Below are positions 26,684 through 48,056 of a stretch of DNA of 64,000 nucleotides, piece by piece (position 1 is the first letter of the stretch; each line of letters begins with the position of its first letter). The stretch is from contig NC_045128.1 in NCBI RefSeq assembly GCF_007655135.1, forward strand, positions 39,321,885-39,385,884, read 5' to 3'. Position numbers and translations under genes: made by a program. Source of the stretch: Punica granatum. Taxonomy: Eukaryota > Streptophyta > Magnoliopsida > Myrtales > Lythraceae. Below the pieces are notes generated by a model, which saw only the letters and a program-made list of their open reading frames with translations, was not told where the DNA came from and did no database searches.

Positions 26684-28085
26684 GCAATATGCTCCTCGTC
26701 AAGCTCTCTGGAATCTGTATAGTAATATTCAGATCTCTTCATTTCCCTGTTATCGGGCAGCATTGAGAACGACTAGAGTCGGTTTACGATCATTGGAGGG
26801 GGGAGAGGGAGTCTGTGTCCATGCAACAGACCAGCTAGTAGGTCGCATGCTCTAGTATAGTCAGCTCAATTTCCGCCTGGGATTCTGGCTGCTATGGGAT
26901 TCTTTTCGAATAATGTAGCGTTATTCATCTTACTCCTTGTACATCGATGTTTTAAGACTTCGAATTGGATTGACATGAAATTTATAGTACTGATCTGAAG
27001 CAATCATAGGCATGAAAGTTCGGGCACTATACCAAAAATTTCCTTATCCGGTGACCGGAATGCATCGGGAGCAAACTTCGTGTAATGCGTGTCGTACCAG
27101 ATAACATGCCTTTCACGAGGAGCATCGCATTCACATATGAGTGGACAATCATTTGGCATTTAACATGTTGGGTGGGGAACTAAATGCTCCATCCGCTGGT
27201 CGAGAGTCGGGACAAAAAAACATCAGCCGCTAAAGTGATGCGGAAAGCCAAAGGAAGGACAATTATTCCTAATTCCCTTGACAAGGACGGGTGATTGAGA
27301 GTCGATTTGAAAGAAAGCATCCATGTTCCGTCCCCGGTCCGATCGATCAATAGTGACTAAACATATGATGAAGGGCGCGACATTTTCCCACCCCTTAAAT
27401 CACAGCCACAAGACACACGACCATCCCAAAAAACCAAACTTCTTCCTCCTAATATAAACTAATGATATGATTCACCGTATCGTATACGCATAAAGATAGC
27501 AATGCATATAATCACCAAGTATATTAAGTTGATTTGCTCATATACGTTTCTATACGGACATGGACTTGTGTCTTCGGTAAATTTCAAGCTCTTATACTGT
27601 AAATGAAGTCCGTTTATTAAGAGCTTCGTTGGTCGTTGAGCTGCATCCTCGAACTCAAACTCAAACTCAAACTCAATCTTAATCTAAACACGGGAGAGGA
27701 GAAGAGGATGATCCGATGTATTGGGCCCCACGCGATTCTTGGAGGCCTACATTTTAAGACATGGGCCCACGCCCATGTTTGGTGCAAACACCAGACGTGG
27801 ACACTCACCGACGGCGTCCTACGATCATGTGTCCGACCCAAAGCTGGTAGATGGGCCCTACCTTCCCCCTCCTGCACCCTGTCTGGGCCCCACTTTCTTC
27901 CTCTCCAATCTCCATGCATCTCTCTCTCTCTCTCTCTATCTGATTAATCTGTCTCAGGAGAGAGGTCTCCTCTGCTTCTTCTTCTGCACTCGTCTGAGCT
28001 CGCCATCTTCATTGGAAACCTAACCTGACCTTCATCAATCCCTTTCCTCCTCAGCTTCCGCCTCATCTCCTTCCTCTCTCCGGTG
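26684..28085. other. Intergenic region, AMP1 promoter and leader
   Basis: No gene is recognised. The first part is the likely 3' untranslated region of ANT1-like copy 2. From about 27600 the sequence is the promoter and leader of AMP1, with a CT microsatellite at 27917-27936 and CT-rich DNA up to the start codon, common in plant 5' untranslated regions. Confidence 0.6.
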
Positions 28086-31000
28086 ATGAAGTTCCCCGGA
28101 TCGCATTTTCCTCCGAGGTTGTCTCCCGCCGCGCTCACCGCCCTCTCCTTCCTCCTCGTCCTGACGTTCGCTGTCTTCACCATCCGCCACCGCCCCCACC
28201 GGCCCCGGGACCCCTCCCGGTTCCACTCCCACTTCATCTCCTCCGCCAACAACGCCACCCTCTCCGCCTACCTGCGCTCCCTCACCCGCCACCCCCATCT
28301 CGCCGGGACCCCTCCCTCCCTCTCCACCGCCCGCCTCGTACTCTCCCACTTCCAGTCCCTCGGCCTCGAGACCCGTTCCGCCCGCTTCCGCTCCGTCCTC
28401 TCCTACCCTCTCCACTCCTCCCTCTCCTTGCACTTCCCCAACGGCTCCGCCTTCAGCCTCCCCCTGGCCGAGCCAGGGAGCTCGGGCGTCGTCTTGCCCT
28501 ACCACGCGTACTCCCCCTCGGGTTCCGTCAGCTCCAAGACGGTGTTTGCTAACTACGGTCGCGAAGAGGACTACGAGGCTCTGATTAAGCTGGGCGTGGA
28601 CGTGACTGGGTCCATCGTGGTGGTCAGGAAAGGGGGTGACCTTTCTCGGGGTGGGGTCGTTCGGGTGGCTGAGCGCGCAGGTGCGGCGGCAGTTCTCATT
28701 TACGCGGAGGAGGATAAGACAGTCAGGAGTGGGGTCGAGAGAGGGACGGTCATGAGCGGCGTGGGGGACCCGGTGAGCCCCGGCTGGGCTGTCGAGGCTG
28801 ATAATGGCGGGGAGGTTCTGGGGTTAGAGGACACTGCAGTTTTAGCAAGGTTCCCGAGAATCCCGTCTTTGCCGCTGTCCCTGGAATGTGCTGAGATGAT
28901 ACTGCGTCAGCTCGGGGGAGCCTCTGTGCCGGCAGAGTGGAAGGGGTCCATAAGGTCTACTGTCCGGGGAGTGGGGGCCGGCCCTGTGGTATTGAATTTG
29001 ACTTACCAGGTTTGTAGTCTTTCCTTATTGTTTTTGGTTCAGACGGGACAGATATGGTTGAATTTAGACATCTGGGGTTAGTGGTGTTCATTTGTTGTTC
29101 TTTCTATTGTCTCTTATGCCAATGTTTGAGTTGAATGTCTCAGTCATGGAGTTTCAGGAAGATTTTGGATTCACTGAGGATGTTTTCTACTGGCAAGTGG
29201 GACCTCTTATAAAACAGGACAGGGGTTGTCTTATACCCTGGATTGTTTCGAAGAAGTTGACTTTTATAGGATGGTTTGATGAAATGATAGGTGACTCAAT
29301 TGATGGAAACTAGTCAATTTTTATACATTTGGAAACATTCAGTGGCTTTCCTTTGAAAGCGACTGGCTTTTAGTCAAATGGGTAACATTTCCATACATGA
29401 CATGCGAAGTTATGACTGGAAATGGACTACTATGGATATGAATCAACCTCAGGCTCTTAACGGGAAATGCTATACGAGATGGCAGGAGATGGAGATCGTG
29501 GTAGTTGGGAACACCAACTTTATTAATAAAAGTTTGTCAACTTCCATGGACTTGGGGATTGGTTCCCTTGTACAAGTTCACGTTTTTCTTGCCATAGTTT
29601 CGACGTTCTAGATTATTACCCAAATGGAGTTGTCTTAGTATAAAGATTAATGATATTCGCCGATAGGCTCGATATTGTGATGTTAGTAAATTCCTAGTAC
29701 CTAGCTAGATTCAATGGTCCACGAAAAAGAAGTAGAATAGCCAGGCAGAAAGATGCTAAGCTAGTATCCTATTATTTTCTTCGGCAAGTAGGTTATAATT
29801 TGTCTGGAGTTATGTGTCAATTGTTTTCTTAACTTCTTCTTGTAATTTTTTTATATGAATCATCTAAAGAATTTTTGGCCACTCCTCATAAGATTAAGGA
29901 ATATTGGTTAACTATCAGATAAAACCTGGAGCCTTTTTTATGGCTTTATATTGTCGGCAGCTTAAATGGCTATGTTTCTTTCCATCAGGGGGAGAAGAAA
30001 ATGGCGACCATCCAAAATATCTTTGCTGTCATTAGGGGATTAGAAGAGCCCGATCGCTATGTTCTACTAGGCAATCACCGAGATGCATGGACATATGGAG
30101 CTGTTGATCCAAACAGTGGAACAACTGCCCTTCTTGACATTGCTCACCGATATTCTCATATGGTGCGGAAGGGTTGGAGTCCTCGAAGGACTATAATTCT
30201 CTGTAGTTGGGATGCGGAGGAATTCGGAATGGTAATGGAAAATCTTTTATAGTTCAGTTATTTATTTCTGTAATCATCTCATGATTATTATTTCTGAGAT
30301 TCTTTTGCTGTTGGCTTATTGTTGAAACATCTTCTGCTGAAGAATTAATTGAATTGTACTAAACCAGTTGCATAAATCAATTATATGGAGTGCTCGATCG
30401 GAGAAATTTTTTGTGAATGAATGTGTATTATTTCTTCTGAATTCTGATGGATTTTCTCATTGGTCCTCTGTTTTAGATAGGATCTACTGAATGGGTCGAG
30501 CAAAATCTTGTGAATCTGGGTTCGAAAGCTGTGGCTTACCTCAATGTAGATTGTGCAGTGCAAGGGCCTGGATTTTTTGCTGGGGCTACTCCTCAGCTTG
30601 ATGATCTCCTCACTGAGGTCACAAAGAAGGTTTGAAAAAGTTAGCGCCAATATTCTATAAGTAGGACATCTGCTATTTCATCAAATATGGGATGATACAA
30701 CAAGACTGATGACACTTTAATTTTCAGGTAAAGGATCCTGACTTCGCAGAAGCAACAGTATACGAAATGTGGACAAAGGCGAACAAGGCCATCAATGTAA
30801 GTCCTTTCTGGCCTTTTTTCAAGAGGTCATGAAATCTTCTTTTTTTTTTTGCTTGCAGATACTTATAATGGACCCCAACTTTTGGTTTACGTTTTAGCTT
30901 TATGGGCTGGTGTTTTGCACTCTCCATCATTGTACTCACCTTTGCTTTTCTACACTCTACAGTCTACACTGCTTTTTAGTTGCCGTAGTTCAGTTGGGCT

Positions 31001-32862
31001 TGCAATGTGATGTACGGATATGATAAAATTAATTAGGAGTTGGACCTCAGAGAAAGAAACTTAATCTTCTGATATTTGCCTATGGCCTTTCCACAAGATT
31101 ATCCAACTTTAGCTTTAACAGATGCCGAACAACTGTCTTATCAGTGGTAATATTACAGCATGCGTGTATGTACTTCTCAGCTAAGATTTTGATTAGGCAT
31201 ATCCATCCTTTTATAGATACAAAGACTCAGTGGGGTGGATTCAGACTTTGCTCCATTTCTGCAGCACGCTGGGGTTCCTTCTATTGATATATATTATGGA
31301 AGAGGTATACTGCTGCTATTTTTGCTTTGTTATGTTTGATGTTTCAGAAAGTCAATAATAGGCTAAAAATTTTGTCCAAATCATATGCAGATTTTCCAGT
31401 CTATCATACTGCATATGACACATATGAATGGATGGCAAAACGTGGGGATCCTACATTTCAGCGGCATGTGGCTGGTAAGCTGTTCAAACTTTTGACGTGT
31501 TTGTTTTTCCCTATAAGAATGAGTAGATAGAATGAAGCATGCCCCTGTCTTTTATTGTCTCAGCCGCAGGAATATGGGGATTACTAGCTCTTCGCTTGGC
31601 TGATGATCTGGTCCTACCTTTCAATTACACCTCTTATGCTAACGAGTTACAGGTACATGCCTGTCTAGTGTGTTCATAGTTCTGCCATTTAACTTTTGGC
31701 TTATTAAAGTATGATTCACAAATATTCCTTGATTCATTAAGCATAAACTTTTCCTCAGTAGAGCTACACCAATATGGCGTTGATCATGGTAGCTCAAAAG
31801 GTGCATAATTATACTTGCATCGCTTTTTATGGCATAGTCTGCATGCTTTGAAGTCCAATATCCTAAATGGGGGTGCCAAGCTGGACAACGCAGCTGAGAA
31901 GACAAGCATGATTTCCTATTAATGGAAAAAAAGAAAAAGAAAAAGAAAGAGAAAGAGAAAGAAAATTAATGAATAGGAAGATAACTTTTATGTAGCAGCT
32001 TTAAGGTAAGTGACTCATAAAAAAAAAAAAAGCCTTAAGATAAATGAGAAAATTACTTCTTGCTAAAAGGGACAAGGGAAGATGAGGAGTGCTTGGTATT
32101 TATTGGAGATACCCTCAAATTTGACCAACAAACACATTCTTCCTGGTTTCTGGCAGGGTTACGTGGATGTGTTGAGTAACCTTTTAAGTGGAAGCATCTC
32201 TCTGTATCCTTTATTTTCGTCGGTTCAAGCGCTTCATTCTGTGGCCAAAGACGTGCAAACTGAAGCAAGGGTAATTCCATACCCAATTTATGTTGATTTA
32301 CTACTTAGGTGGAGGTAGCTTCCTGCTTCAGAAATTCATGTTAAATCTATCTGAGGGGTCTTTTTTTACCTTCATTTTGCAGGATCTGAAGGAACAAGAA
32401 ACGGAAAGGGAACTTCAAGCATTGAGGATGCGGGGATTGAATGATCGATTGATGCTTGCCGAGAGAGGCTTCTTAGATGCCGATGGTCTTCAAGGCAGGC
32501 GGTGGTTCAAGCACTTGGTGAGCTCGACTTGCAACGATCCTTTGCCTTTATAATTCAAATTTCTTGCATCTTTTGCAGACATGTACAAGTGCATAATGCT
32601 CTTTCTGAAGTCAGTGCCTGTAGTTTTTATTCTATCAAAATTCTCTGGTTCGGTGCAGGTCTATGGCCCGCATGGTGACTATAGGAGCAAGCTGGGTTTC
32701 TTCCCCGGTGTAGCAGATGCTATGATGTCGGCAGAATCAAGGGGTGCGAAGGAGAGGGGGAATGAAGAAGGGAATGCACTGATCCAGCATGAGATATGGA
32801 GGGCCTCCAGGGCCATTCAAAGGGCTGCCAATGCCCTTAGAGGAGATGTCTTCTCACAGTAA
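28086..32862 (+). CDS. AMP1: AMP1, glutamate carboxypeptidase II-like (M28)
   Basis: Probable ER membrane protein of the M28B peptidase family, related to ALTERED MERISTEM PROGRAM 1, which limits meristem size and affects cytokinin levels and miRNA-dependent translational repression. Exons 28086-29009, 29989-30231, 30477-30629, 30728-30796, 31217-31304, 31391-31474, 31564-31652, 32157-32270, 32383-32517, 32659-32862 join to 700 aa (AMP1 is about 705). A signal anchor lies at about residues 15-34, then the protease-associated region ([21 protein letters not shown]). The peptidase core has [18 protein letters not shown] (His338, Asp348), WDAEEFG (Glu385, Glu386), NVDCAVQG (Asp414) and PVYHTAYD (His498), so the zinc site looks intact. 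The dimerisation domain ends the protein. Exon 1 is very GC-rich compared with its surroundings. The AMP1 clade, rather than the LAMP1 paralogue, is favoured by residue matches around [15 protein letters not shown]. Confidence 0.94.
31917..31965. repeat. Purine-rich low-complexity run in AMP1 intron 7
   Basis: GAAAAAG/GAAAGAGAAA repeats within the intron between the exons ending at 31652 and starting at 32157. Confidence 0.8.
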
Positions 32863-33283
32863 TATATTCATAAGCTTTGACTATGACTACGCCATATGAT
32901 GGTGATCGGAAAAGAAAGAGTCGCCGCAAATTCCTCCCACAGACAGCAGCACACTACAAAGGCACAAAAACTATGTGAGGGAGGAGATTTTGCCTTGTTG
33001 GTGTTGTACCTTGCAGTATCTGCACTGTAAATATATAACCAAAGTTGTATATTATTGTTCAATGTACTAGAACAGGAAAAAAAAAAGAAAAAAAAGAAAG
33101 AAAGGAAATAGAAGGGATTATGATTTTCTGCAGTAAACTGCCAATGATAAGCTTGAGAAATGAAATTTACTGCATAATGAAAGATCCAGCAAAACATAGA
33201 AAAATGAATTAAGCAAATAAACAATGAATATACTTAAATATATTCTTTTAAAAAAAGAGGGACAAAAAAAATGTAAGTAAATG

Positions 33284-33352
33284 CGTGCCAGGTAGGGGTT
33301 GAACCTTCGACTCTCTGCTTAGGAAACTGACGCTCTACTGAGCCACGGGTGC
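33284..33352 (-). pseudogene. tRNA-Arg(CCT)-like relic
   Basis: On the minus strand the sequence runs GCACCCGTGGCTCAGT, AGAGCGTCAGTTTCCTAAGC, then GGTTCAACCCCTACCTGG. The seven-base loop TTCCTAA gives anticodon CCT. It resembles plant tRNA-Arg(CCT), but the D-loop lacks about four bases and single mismatches occur in the anticodon and T stems. The acceptor stem pairs poorly. A T-run follows about 10 bases downstream. It is most likely a decayed tRNA gene or tRNA-derived SINE head. Confidence 0.6.
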
Positions 33353-33448
33353 TTCTTGCTAGTGCCATATTCATAGTTAAAACTTACATGCAGGCGTTTC
33401 TTCCTAAGGTTTAGGCGGTTTATAATAGATATCAACAAGAATTAAATT

Positions 33449-33740
33449 GTGTTTGGTTTTAGAGTTGAATTGAGTTTTGATTTTAATTGGTTTGTAATGA
33501 TTGTGTTGTTGAATTATGAGAAAATGTGTGAAAAAGTAATGAATAGTTGAGAGAAAGTAATAATTGTGTTGTTAAATTGTGAAAAAAATTATTAAATAGT
33601 TAAAGAGAATTTAATATTAAAAATTGAATTGAATAGTTAAAAAAATTGAAGAAAATAGGAAAAGTAATAATTGTTTTGTTGAATTGAATATAACTTGAGT
33701 TAAGTTGAGCAAAGTTGAAAATTTTTTTGAAACCAAACAC
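33449..33740. mobile_element. MITE with GTGTTTGG termini
   Basis: Left end GTGTTTGGTTTTAGAG and right end, reverse-complemented, GTGTTTGGTTTCAAAA. The interior contains repeated TTGAATTGTGA, GTAATAATTGTGTTGTTG and AATTGAATAGTTAAA blocks. It is related to the element at 54230-54522 and is non-coding. Confidence 0.7.
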
Positions 33741-35013
33741 ACCCGCTGTCTACTCTTCGAGCAGTACTACAAAAATCGCTACTGAGCTTCCCCTTGTAAT
33801 TGTACACGCTCCCCTAGCAATAACATATTTCGGTTCATGCATTTAATTTGTTCATATAATCTCACTAAAAAATAAATCAACTTCACTGTTTTTGAGCCAG
33901 CTGTTAATATTAGGTCCGCCTGTCCAGGACTCAATCTCGGTACCAGTCCATAACGATCAAAGTCGAGTTCCAAGCCTATTAATGAAGCAAATTCAATGAA
34001 GCAACAACTGATACCATAAAGGAGCGGTCATAAACTCGAGACAACCAATTTGAAAGATCGTTTGATGCAGCTGACATAACTGAATCTCGGGCAAGTGAAG
34101 GAAATTCTATGGAATTCATAACGGATCTAATGTTACTCGCATGACTTCGTACTGCCCCAGCTCAGGCCCAACCCAACATCTCCTTTAGGACAGGCGTCAA
34201 TTGTGGTCAAAAGAGAGGAGTCGAGTCCAAGCTTGGGCCCATTTTCAGGCCATTCGCTCAATCAGGCCGCGCCCTCATGAGCAAACCATGGAACTATCAA
34301 TAACAACTAACCCAGCGTGCAGCGGCCTCCAGTTTTGTGCATTCAGGATTATGATTTTTTATCGACACTGGTAAGTACTGCAAAAATGGCCGATTGATCA
34401 GTCCCCGGCACTAATCGACGACTTCATGTGCATAGATTTCAACATAAACTTCGAATGTGCTTTATATGAACAAAAATGTCAATGCTTCAACTAATAACAG
34501 AAGAAAACTTTACAAGATCTATCCCCGTTACACTTATATATGAGTAAAAAACTGAAAAAGTCGGAAGAAAAGTGCGGACGGAAAGAAAGAATCAAATGTC
34601 ATATTCAACGGACTATATATGTCCCCCCTTCTCGTCCAAAAATTGTCTCTAGGTACTCTGTAAATGACAAAGAATCTCTATATGCAAACGGAACTAGCGC
34701 CGATATAAGAAAAGTAGAGGCTTTCGTTGAATGAACAAAGAAGAGCTCATATATGTATATATCTAAAATGCTCCAGGGCAGGCGAATAATCAGTAGGAAC
34801 TCCACCATGGACCCGATCACCTATTCATCTTTCTTCCTCTCTCTCAGGCGCCTCAATGCAACAAATACCTTAAACCCTGCAGGACGTGTGTATCTTCTTT
34901 TGCTGAGATGCCCGAGTCATTCCTCTACACTTCAACCGCATTGTTCGATTTGGGGTTTTGAAAGGCATCATCTTTTGTTCAGTGAGGGCTTGAGTCAGAA
35001 TCATCTGTTCTCC

Positions 35014-44476
<9,463 letters not shown>

Positions 44477-44710
44477 GGATTCAGCAACTGGATCAGCAAG
44501 CGAGAGAGAGAGCGAGGGCGCTAGAGAGAGAATATACAGACAGCAAGTACCTTCAATGGCGATTCGAGCCCTTGCATATATGCCGTAGTGTGTCCCTCCG
44601 AGAGCAGTCGGGTCGGACGGAGCTTGCTCGGTGTCAGGACATGGAGGGGATTTCGAAAAAACTCAGGGGTATAAAGGGAAAAGGAGGCCAGGGCGACACC
44701 CAATCGTGCG

Positions 44711-44775
44711 CGACCACGTGAGTCTGGGGGTGCACAATAAATGTGACGTGGCGACAGCGCTTTAAGTCACGTGCG
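44711..44775 (-). promoter_or_regulatory. G-box pair in the UBP12 promoter
   Basis: CACGTG occurs at 44715-44720 and 44768-44773, with TGACGTGG between them, about 240-300 bases upstream of the UBP12 start codon. bZIP/bHLH binding is inferred from the motif only. Confidence 0.4.
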
Positions 44776-47106
44776 GGGGAGGATGCCCGGCGGCGGTCGA
44801 AGTGAATCCTCGGACTGGTCGGATTCTCTTTTTCCGCTCTATTCCAAATAGTTGTTAGTATTGGAAACCTCTTTTAAATAAACTAGAAGAACGGAGTTGT
44901 TAGTATCAGAAACCTCTTTAAAAACTGGATTTTAAGGGTATTTTAAAAAAGATAAAATTTTTATTAAATGACAAGAAACTTATTATTTAATTTAAGTCGT
45001 GTAGTATTCAAAATAATAAGTTTTCTATAGAATAACAAGTTTTTTGTTATTTAACATGCATTTAATTGTATTAAAAACAACAAGTTTCTTATTAAATAAT
45101 AATGTTCTTGCTATTGAACAAGTTTCTTATTATTTCATTATCAACAATTATCCAACAGATTGTAACGTGACAATCTTCAATCGTGCTGTGAAAAATCCTC
45201 CTTTCAAGGAGCATTTGAACCGAAGTTAATTACCTAGAAGAATGCCATTGCTTTGTAGAGAAACTGATAAATAAATCTTTTAACTAATTCAGTGGAAAAC
45301 AGTATTATAAATTTATGGGTTTTTTAGAGAATTAGCTCATTTAAATGTTTCCTTTTTAGTTTAATGTATTCGATAGACTCGTTTAACTTCATCTTTTACC
45401 TCATTTAATTTTGTATATATTTGATTCATTTTTTCATGAATTGTCGAAAACAAAAGGAAATTCATCTTTAGTTATGGGTGAATCAATATTGATGCGTTCA
45501 AACACTAGTACACGGAAGCGCATACCATGATTTTTTAAAGAAAAACTTTATATATAGAGAGTTCAATATCAATTACATAATTAAATATACGAATCCTCGA
45601 TTAAATTCGATTTTACAACCCGTGTGCATGATACTATTTAAAAATTTTTTTTGGTTGATGCATATTAATTTTCCAACTATTTACATAATTCAATAAAAGA
45701 TATATCCTGATAAATATAAACATCGTCTCTCAACTACATATATTATTATATTCATAGATAAAAATGATGTAATTAAATAGAAGACATGTTTACATAAGCA
45801 TCTCTCCACCATATATTATATACTCATGAATTTATAAATGGAGTCACGTATATGAGTATATATCGACCATATATTATTAATAGTATAGATATAGCATATT
45901 GAAACAATCATCATTACTATAAACTAATTCTCTTGTTGGTACGGACACATATCAAATTATTAGTTTTTGGTTCTTTTATTTTTATTTTTTAATATTACTT
46001 TATAATCTATTAAATAGTTTTATTTTTATATTTTTAATAATTTATTTACCTAAATATAAAATATTCATTTCAAATCATCACCAATTTAAGTAGTTTTTAT
46101 CATGATATTGGAAATATCCTAATTATTCTCTTCAAATAAATGCAAGACTGCTCCAGCCTATTTGCAGCGCTTGATTGGTCGTGATCACGAGACATTTTAA
46201 ATGAATTTCGAAGATCACTTAAAATTAACGGAATTTTCCGTGATAATTTTTACACTAATTCAAACAAGAATTCTTTTCAACTAAATTTTTATTTATTTCT
46301 GCATTTGTATCCTTTTTATATTTAATCCATATACTATTAAGATGGATTTTGATATTTTCTCCTACAGTCATGTATGCTTTTCGAGATAAGATTAATATTA
46401 GAATCTTCAATTAAATATGTACTTAATAAAAATAAAAATTACAAAAATTATAATATTTCGTATTTACAGGTTTGTTGTATTATTGTACTTTGGTGCATTT
46501 TTTCAATACTATAATGCACCCCATACACTTTTTACTTTTTATTACTAAATAAAACAATCCTCATAATATTTGAATATATCCCATCATGATATTATGTGTC
46601 AAAAAGGTATTGGGATCAAATGAAATATATACAGTAAGGATAAGCTATAATAGTAACATATAGAAAAATATGACATACCTAATGAAGAGGAGTTAGTTAT
46701 GATTATATGCTAATAAATATAATGGCAATTCTATGTGTAATTCAAATAGATATGATATATATGTATACAAAGCCCGAATTAACATTTTAATTTTTATAAA
46801 ATTAATTATAGCTCTAACGTATATATAATTTCTCCTTTCTATAGATAATATGATAATTATTTATCAAACAAAACTTCTTAAAATAGATGACTAAAATATT
46901 TAAGATATCGTGTGCAAAATATATTGCATAGTAGAAACTCTATTTTAATTGGAAAATATATATTGAAATTATATTGTAGAAAAAAGTTTGACAATTTTAA
47001 AAATATTATATGTTGATACGGTGGCATGAGAAGGCAATGCTTATGTTACTTTTGATGAGGTGGCTAGTCGTGGGTTTGTTATTATATATTTTTATTTTTA
47101 TTTTTT

Positions 47107-47243
47107 CCGTTACGAAGGAGGTCTAAGGCGTAGTACAATACAAGAGAAATCAATAATTAATAAAGTGGCACGGGTAGTCCCACTAGGTATCGAACCTGTG
47201 ATATTTAGATTAACAGGCGATGGCGTATACCATCACGCTACAC
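47107..47243 (-). mobile_element. tRNA-derived SINE copy
   Basis: Read on the minus strand it has TAGCGTGATGGTATA (A-box-like), ATCGCCTGTTAATCTAAAT, then AGGTTCGATACCTAGTGGGA with a good B-box. It is the best-preserved tRNA-like head among the SINE copies in this window. The ends are approximate. Confidence 0.6.
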
Positions 47244-48056
47244 TCTCTCTTGATTGTTTTTATCTTTATTGATTCCCTTGCATGACATCCAAATCTTTAC
47301 ACCAACCTACCAAATAATCGATCCAATCTCTTTAAATTCGTTGGATAAGGCAATGCAATGCTCATTTGGAACATCAGAATCAATAACCTGTCGCTTTTTA
47401 TATTATAGCATGTTTGAGCAGTTGACATATATAGGCTTTTCATTATTTAGTAGTAGACGAATAACGCAGGTATTTTTGAAATTCGACCAGTCTGAGTGCA
47501 TGCCTGCATTTGAATATCATGGCCAAGCTCGAACCCGAAGAACCTCATTTTGTGGCTTTTCACAAATTACATAGACGTTTACGATATAGAATTTTTTTCA
47601 TCCCCCTAAACATGCTTTTTAAGAACATAGCCAACAAGGCCTTGCCAACTGGGCCTGGCGAGCATATAATTACTAGTGGGCCTGGATATCACAAGAAGCC
47701 CAATATTCACGCTGGCACAGCCCAAAGTGCCTTACAGTCGGTCACCCTTGAACTGGGTAATGAGAAGGCTCATGAGTTCAAATTTCCGTTGACAAGAGCC
47801 TCTGAGAAGCGGGAATGACGAAGAACAACATCATGAAAGGAACAATGCCCTTCATGGGACATCGCGAAAATTTAATGAAGATCGAATCAGACAAATAGCA
47901 GAATGCCCAAAAACTATGTCCCAGGTAAGGTCCATTCACAAAGCAAACCTACCACACATGGATACTAAACGCCGTACTAACACTTCATTCGCAGATTCGG
48001 AAATGCAAAGTGGTCTACGGCATTGATCTTTGTCATTAGGTGAGAAGTTCCAAGTC

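Larger units (their letters stand above)
32863..35013. other. Intergenic region between AMP1 and UBP12
   Basis: A convergent 3' region holding the AMP1 3' untranslated sequence, a tRNA-Arg(CCT)-like relic (33284-33352), a MITE (33449-33740) and the UBP12 3' untranslated region up to 35013. Short open frames at 33779-33973 and 34540-34734 show no recognisable domain. Confidence 0.6.
44477..48056. other. AT-rich intergenic region upstream of UBP12
   Basis: Starts with the UBP12 leader and promoter (to about 44800) and then becomes very AT-rich with no recognisable gene. Around 44955-45145, AAGAAACTTATTATTTAA-like blocks recur in both orientations. A SINE copy lies at 47107-47243. From about 47800 the sequence matches the 3' flank of the other MATH-coiled-coil genes. 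Open frames at 47254-47574 and 47510-47818 show no domain. Confidence 0.6.

Noticed and set aside
28035..28505. Minus-strand Gly/Glu-rich open frame of 156 codons opposite AMP1 exon 1
   Set aside because: A by-product of the GC-rich AMP1 first exon; low-complexity and overlaps a well-supported gene.
47254..47818. Two overlapping plus-strand open frames upstream of the MATH array
   Set aside because: Different frames overlap each other, no domain, and the 3' part is shared with the 3' flank of MATH-CC genes.
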